A DNA stretch of 37,140 bases from Paenibacillus doosanensis. Lineage in GTDB: Bacteria > Bacillota > Bacilli > Paenibacillales > NBRC-103111. The stretch spans positions 1 to 37,140 of the forward strand of contig NZ_JANYUY010000071.1 of NCBI RefSeq assembly GCF_025060755.1, written 5' to 3'. Shown here one piece after another: positions 35,801 to 37,140 of the stretch (positions are counted from its first letter, which is position 1; every line of letters starts with the position of its first letter). Position numbers and translations under genes: made by a program. The notes below the pieces were generated by a model. It ran no database searches. It had not been told where the DNA came from and was given only the letters and a program-made list of their open reading frames with translations.

Positions 35801-36553
35801 CTGCGTCACCCGGTACCGATAAGCGCCTCCCAGCTGTACCGTACGGTCGGTATAGGATGTTTCCGTGCTGGTGCCAAGCCGGGTAAAATCTCCGTCCTCT
35901 CCGTCGGCAAGCCGGTATACGTTATAAGCGCTGGCTCCATATACCGCATCCCATACGAGACTGACGGACGGACTGGGCGCATACGTGACCGCCGAAACGC
36001 TCAGTCCGCCCGGAGCCTGCTGCGGCGTAATCTCGATCGCATTCGCCCGGCCGTCCCTGCCGAATTGGAAATTCATCTGTCCGTCGGCAAGATGAACCGT
36101 CCGGATCAGTTCGGCGTAGCTGCCGCTAGCGGATGAGAGCGTTCCGTAAGAGACTCCTTCGATCGATATATCCGTCTTGTTCGAGGCGATCGCATCCCCC
36201 GAAACGACACGGACGGAATATTCCCCGTTCGGCAAATCTACCATGAAGCCGTAATCCGTACCGACCGTAAAATCCCGCAGCAGCGGATCGGCCGTTCCCC
36301 TATCGCGGTTATTCACCGACCGGTCGAGCCCGTAGCCCCGGGCCGCCGTGTATATCGTGGTGTTGGAGACCCGGGTATAGCCAGGGGCAAGCGGACTCGT
36401 GTCCGAGCCGAAGTCGAACATGGAGCCCGAAGCCGCTGCCGCGGAGGCTGCCGCTTCCGCACGGCTTACGCCGGCATCGCCGATTCCCGCAGCCAGGGTC
36501 AACACAAGCACAGCAGACAAACAAGCGGACAAACGTCTTTGTAAAGCGTACAA
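32804..36553 (-). CDS. Secreted multidomain rhamnogalacturonan lyase, family PL11
   Basis: A 1249-residue exported protein starting with TTG (GAGGAGG seven bases upstream). A signal peptide (about 1-35) is followed by a carbohydrate-binding-like module (about 43-178, [18 protein letters not shown]), two fibronectin-III repeats (about 180-270, 276-362), the PL11 core (about 365-985) and an Ig-like module (about 995-1075). Two repeats of about 90 residues close the protein, each with NI-M-WWG-N and Y-LYE-G, like the binding modules at the ends of bacterial chitinases. The core opens [20 protein letters not shown] and has Ca-binding-like DLDGDGK and DVDHDGKDE loops and [15 protein letters not shown]11 enzymes cut rhamnogalacturonan I by elimination, and the products fit YesOPQ and YesR. 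B. subtilis YesW is about half this size. A cre site lies upstream. Confidence 0.93.
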   Translation of the reverse strand: MYALQRRLSACLSAVLVLTLAAGIGDAGVSRAEAAASAAAASGSMFDFGSDTSPLAPGYTRVSNTTIYTAARGYGLDRSVNNRDRGTADPLLRDFTVGTDYGFMVDLPNGEYSVRVVSGDAIASNKTDISIEGVSYGTLSSASGSYAELIRTVHLADGQMNFQFGRDGRANAIEITPQQAPGGLSVSAVTYAPSPSVSLVWDAVYGASAYNVYRLADGEDGDFTRLGTSTETSYTDRTVQLGGAYRYRVTQLLNQNIESSPSDSVSVTVRDPAVQPPAAPTGLAVTDAAKTRLTLRWNEVPGTLQYQVQRARSEQGPFATIATVNAAEYTDNDVFTTMAYYYRVTAVNTGGVSAPSEVLAVPAVTTLKRQMETLDRSPVAVKVDGGVYTGWRLFGTDPKSIAFNLYRNGQKINSQPITDSTNYLDAGGTAADAYEVRAVVNGAEERQGETFGVWNDQYLDVPLQKPDDGVTPAGEAYTYRANDASVGDLDGDGKLELIVKWDPSNSKDNSQSGYTGNVYIDAYKLDGTRLWRIDLGRNIRAGAHYTQFMVYDLDGDGKAEVAFKTADGTIDGAGQVIGDASADYRNSSGYILSGPEYLTIFNGETGAAMVTTDYDPPRGSVSSWGDSYGNRVDRFLAAIAYLDGERPSLVMARGYYTRTVLVAYNWRDGKLTKLWKFDTNDPGNAAYTGQGNHNLSVADVDHDGKDEITYGAMAIDDDGTILYSTGLGHGDAMHLGDLDPSRPGMEYFGVHEEYPNPAGLEFRDAETGELIWGVPTNYDVGRGMSADIDPRYLGEEMWATGDAGGIYTTKGEKISSSRPSVNFGIWWDGDLLRELLDHDWKDPIGVGNIDKWDYVNQKSVRLLTAVGTNSNNTTKGNPSLQADLFGDWREEAVWRTEDSSALRIYTTTAVTPHRLYTLMDDPEYRLSVAWQNVAYNQPPHPSFYLGDGMSEPPVPSIERVPLKASAVTVSAPSSEVLAGESLQLQATVAPAAASNKAVTWSVQSPDGTQTAIASIDANGLLQVLAPGTVLAVATAADGSGAAGSMTVTIGIPGGSADGAPAKGVLSSDNGYDTGLLDGDYNITMNVWWGNNGTVYKLYEDGRLVESRTLGDHSPNAQAVTTAIHGKPNGTYRYTCELINRYGTTPCEPLTVQVNQANPAKAVLSHDNWDGDGNYDIRMDLWWGTNAKSYRLYENGVLIDTQSLVPSTPSAQSAVTKVRGRSAGAYQYVAELVNDAGSTKSDAISVKVSP

Positions 36554-36692
36554 TAGATCTCCTCCTCATGTTCCTGCATGGCATTCCGCAATTACGGCAC
36601 CCCCCCTTGGCGGTGCATCATGTTGAACGTTACTGCTTGTCCTCCTTTACTAAGGAATTTAATCGATCGCAGTCCTAAGGACGCAATCAATT

Positions 36693-36706
36693 TGGTAGCG
36701 TTTACA
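36693..36706 (-). promoter_or_regulatory. Catabolite-responsive element (cre) before the PL11 gene
   Basis: On the minus strand TGTAAACGCTACCA fits all 14 positions of the consensus TGWAARCGYTWNCW bound by CcpA. It starts right at a TATTAT that could be the -10, so bound CcpA would block transcription of the lyase when better sugars are present. Confidence 0.75.
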
Positions 36707-36845
36707 TAATATCACAAATGAATTGTCTGAATCTTTACGCAATTTTGCCTAAAACTTTCATTTATTTGTCAATCGTGCGCATTCGCGAAATTCAGCGTTC
36801 AGACCGTTCTCGGGAAATCGAAGAACGCAATAGGGCGCCAAGCAG

Positions 36846-37014
36846 GAACCAATCCCCCAAAAGTGACGTGATGCTCTGAAGCTTATTCCGTCCGCATCCG
36901 GCCTAAGCTGGATCGGCGTCTAACCATTCCTCTGGGATCGTTCTATGGGTAGGGTCGACTTTACTTTTGGGGGAGCCCACGGATATCCGCAGGAAATTGC
37001 TGCGCATCATTTCC
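36846..37014 (+). repeat. Dispersed structured repeat, copy 3
   Basis: It matches copies 1 and 2, with five extra bases (GGTCG, making a GTCGAC) and no TAAACAA end. The outer pair CCCCCAAAAGT (36854-36864) and ACTTTTGGGGG (36963-36973) is a perfect 11-bp inverted repeat. The inner hairpin ATCCGGC-CTAA-GCTGGAT (36896-36913) has a G-T wobble where the other copies have A-T. The right end abuts the group II intron. Confidence 0.88.
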
Positions 37015-37140
37015 CTAGAGTAAAGGGCAGAGAAATCTGCCCCTCCTCATCAAACCGTACGTGAGGTTTTCCCTCATACGGCTTTCCGATGTTCGTCATT
37101 CATGTGCATGCAGATTACAAGAGCGTTTTAAGTCCATATT
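37015..37140 (-). mobile_element. Group II intron, 3' end (domains V and VI), partial
   Basis: The minus-strand stretch 37052-37085 is exactly 34 bases and has the hallmarks of domain V: the AGC triad at the start (AAAGCCGTATGAGG), a GAAA-type loop and CCTCACGTACGGTTT closing the stem. Domain VI follows, with the perfect hairpin GGGCAGA-TTTC-TCTGCCC (37025-37042), and the intron ends near 37013-37018. The rest of the intron, including any reverse transcriptase gene, lies beyond the window; 37086-37140 shows no clear coding frame. Group IIC introns are known to insert just after terminator hairpins, which fits the repeat next to it, but the class cannot be fixed from the 3' end alone. Confidence 0.82.

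Noticed and set aside
32921-35999. Long plus-strand frames opposite the PL11 gene
   Set aside because: Arg/Gly-rich shadow frames; the minus strand has a continuous 1249-residue multidomain enzyme.
36963-36990. Compensatory base changes in the GGGG/CCCC hairpin near the repeat end
   Set aside because: On position-by-position alignment the C-to-T change in copy 3 pairs in a different register from that in copy 1, so it is not clean covariation.
27770-37014. The three repeats as a CRISPR array or riboswitch
   Set aside because: The copies are kilobases apart and about 170 bases long, so not CRISPR. Two of the three do not precede the start of a common type of gene, and no known riboswitch core was recognised.
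36846-37014. Repeat copy 3 as part of the group II intron itself
   Set aside because: Copies 1 and 2 occur without any intron domain V or VI, so the repeat is a separate unit.

Overview
The window looks like a chromosomal carbohydrate-utilisation region of a Gram-positive, Paenibacillus-like member of the Bacillota. Evidence: strong AGGAGG-type ribosome binding sites, frequent TTG/GTG starts, CUT1-type ABC importers without their own ATPase gene, YesM/YesN-type two-component regulators, a membrane-anchored AraC regulator of the YtdP kind, a KhtT-KhtU antiporter pair and a consensus CcpA (cre) site. Most of the window is moderately GC-rich; positions about 930-4680 are clearly AT-rich and look foreign. 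No rRNA, tRNA or CRISPR array was seen.

Left end (1-7.9 kb) is a decayed, mobile-element-rich zone. It holds a partial DUF6431-like reading frame with a probable frameshift, a small exported protein, an orphan YD-repeat tail, a frameshifted secreted fibronectin-III/YD-repeat protein, an IS4-family element whose ends and 9-bp target duplication can be read although its transposase is dead, and an apparently full-length IS110-family transposase.

Middle (7.9-16.4 kb) is a rhamnogalacturonan-oligosaccharide operon on the minus strand with the gene order of Bacillus subtilis yesMNOPQR: sensor kinase, AraC-type response regulator, binding lipoprotein, two permeases and a GH105 unsaturated rhamnogalacturonyl hydrolase, closed by a terminator. 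Two near-identical operator/promoter modules lie before yesO and yesP. Next come an orphan DUF2179-like gene, khtU-khtT and a small membrane protein (16.7-19.8 kb).

20-27.4 kb is a second minus-strand catabolic locus: LplB/LplC-type permeases, an enolase-superfamily enzyme, a large binding lipoprotein, two tandem FrmB-like esterases, a cyclase-family hydrolase and a Dabb protein. The combination suggests uptake and processing of an esterified sugar-acid or lactone-like compound; the substrate cannot be read from the sequence. Two AraC-type regulators (28.0-31.5 kb) sit divergently next to it, followed by a rhomboid protease.

Right end (32.5-37.1 kb) carries a 1249-residue secreted PL11 rhamnogalacturonan lyase under a consensus cre site. 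The lyase would cut the polymer outside the cell, yesOPQ would import the oligomers and yesR would trim them. A structured repeat of about 170 bp occurs three times in the same orientation (27770-28007, 32567-32737, 36846-37014). Two copies directly follow an intrinsic terminator, and the third abuts the 3' end of a group II intron that runs out of the window. This repeat family is the most unusual signal here.
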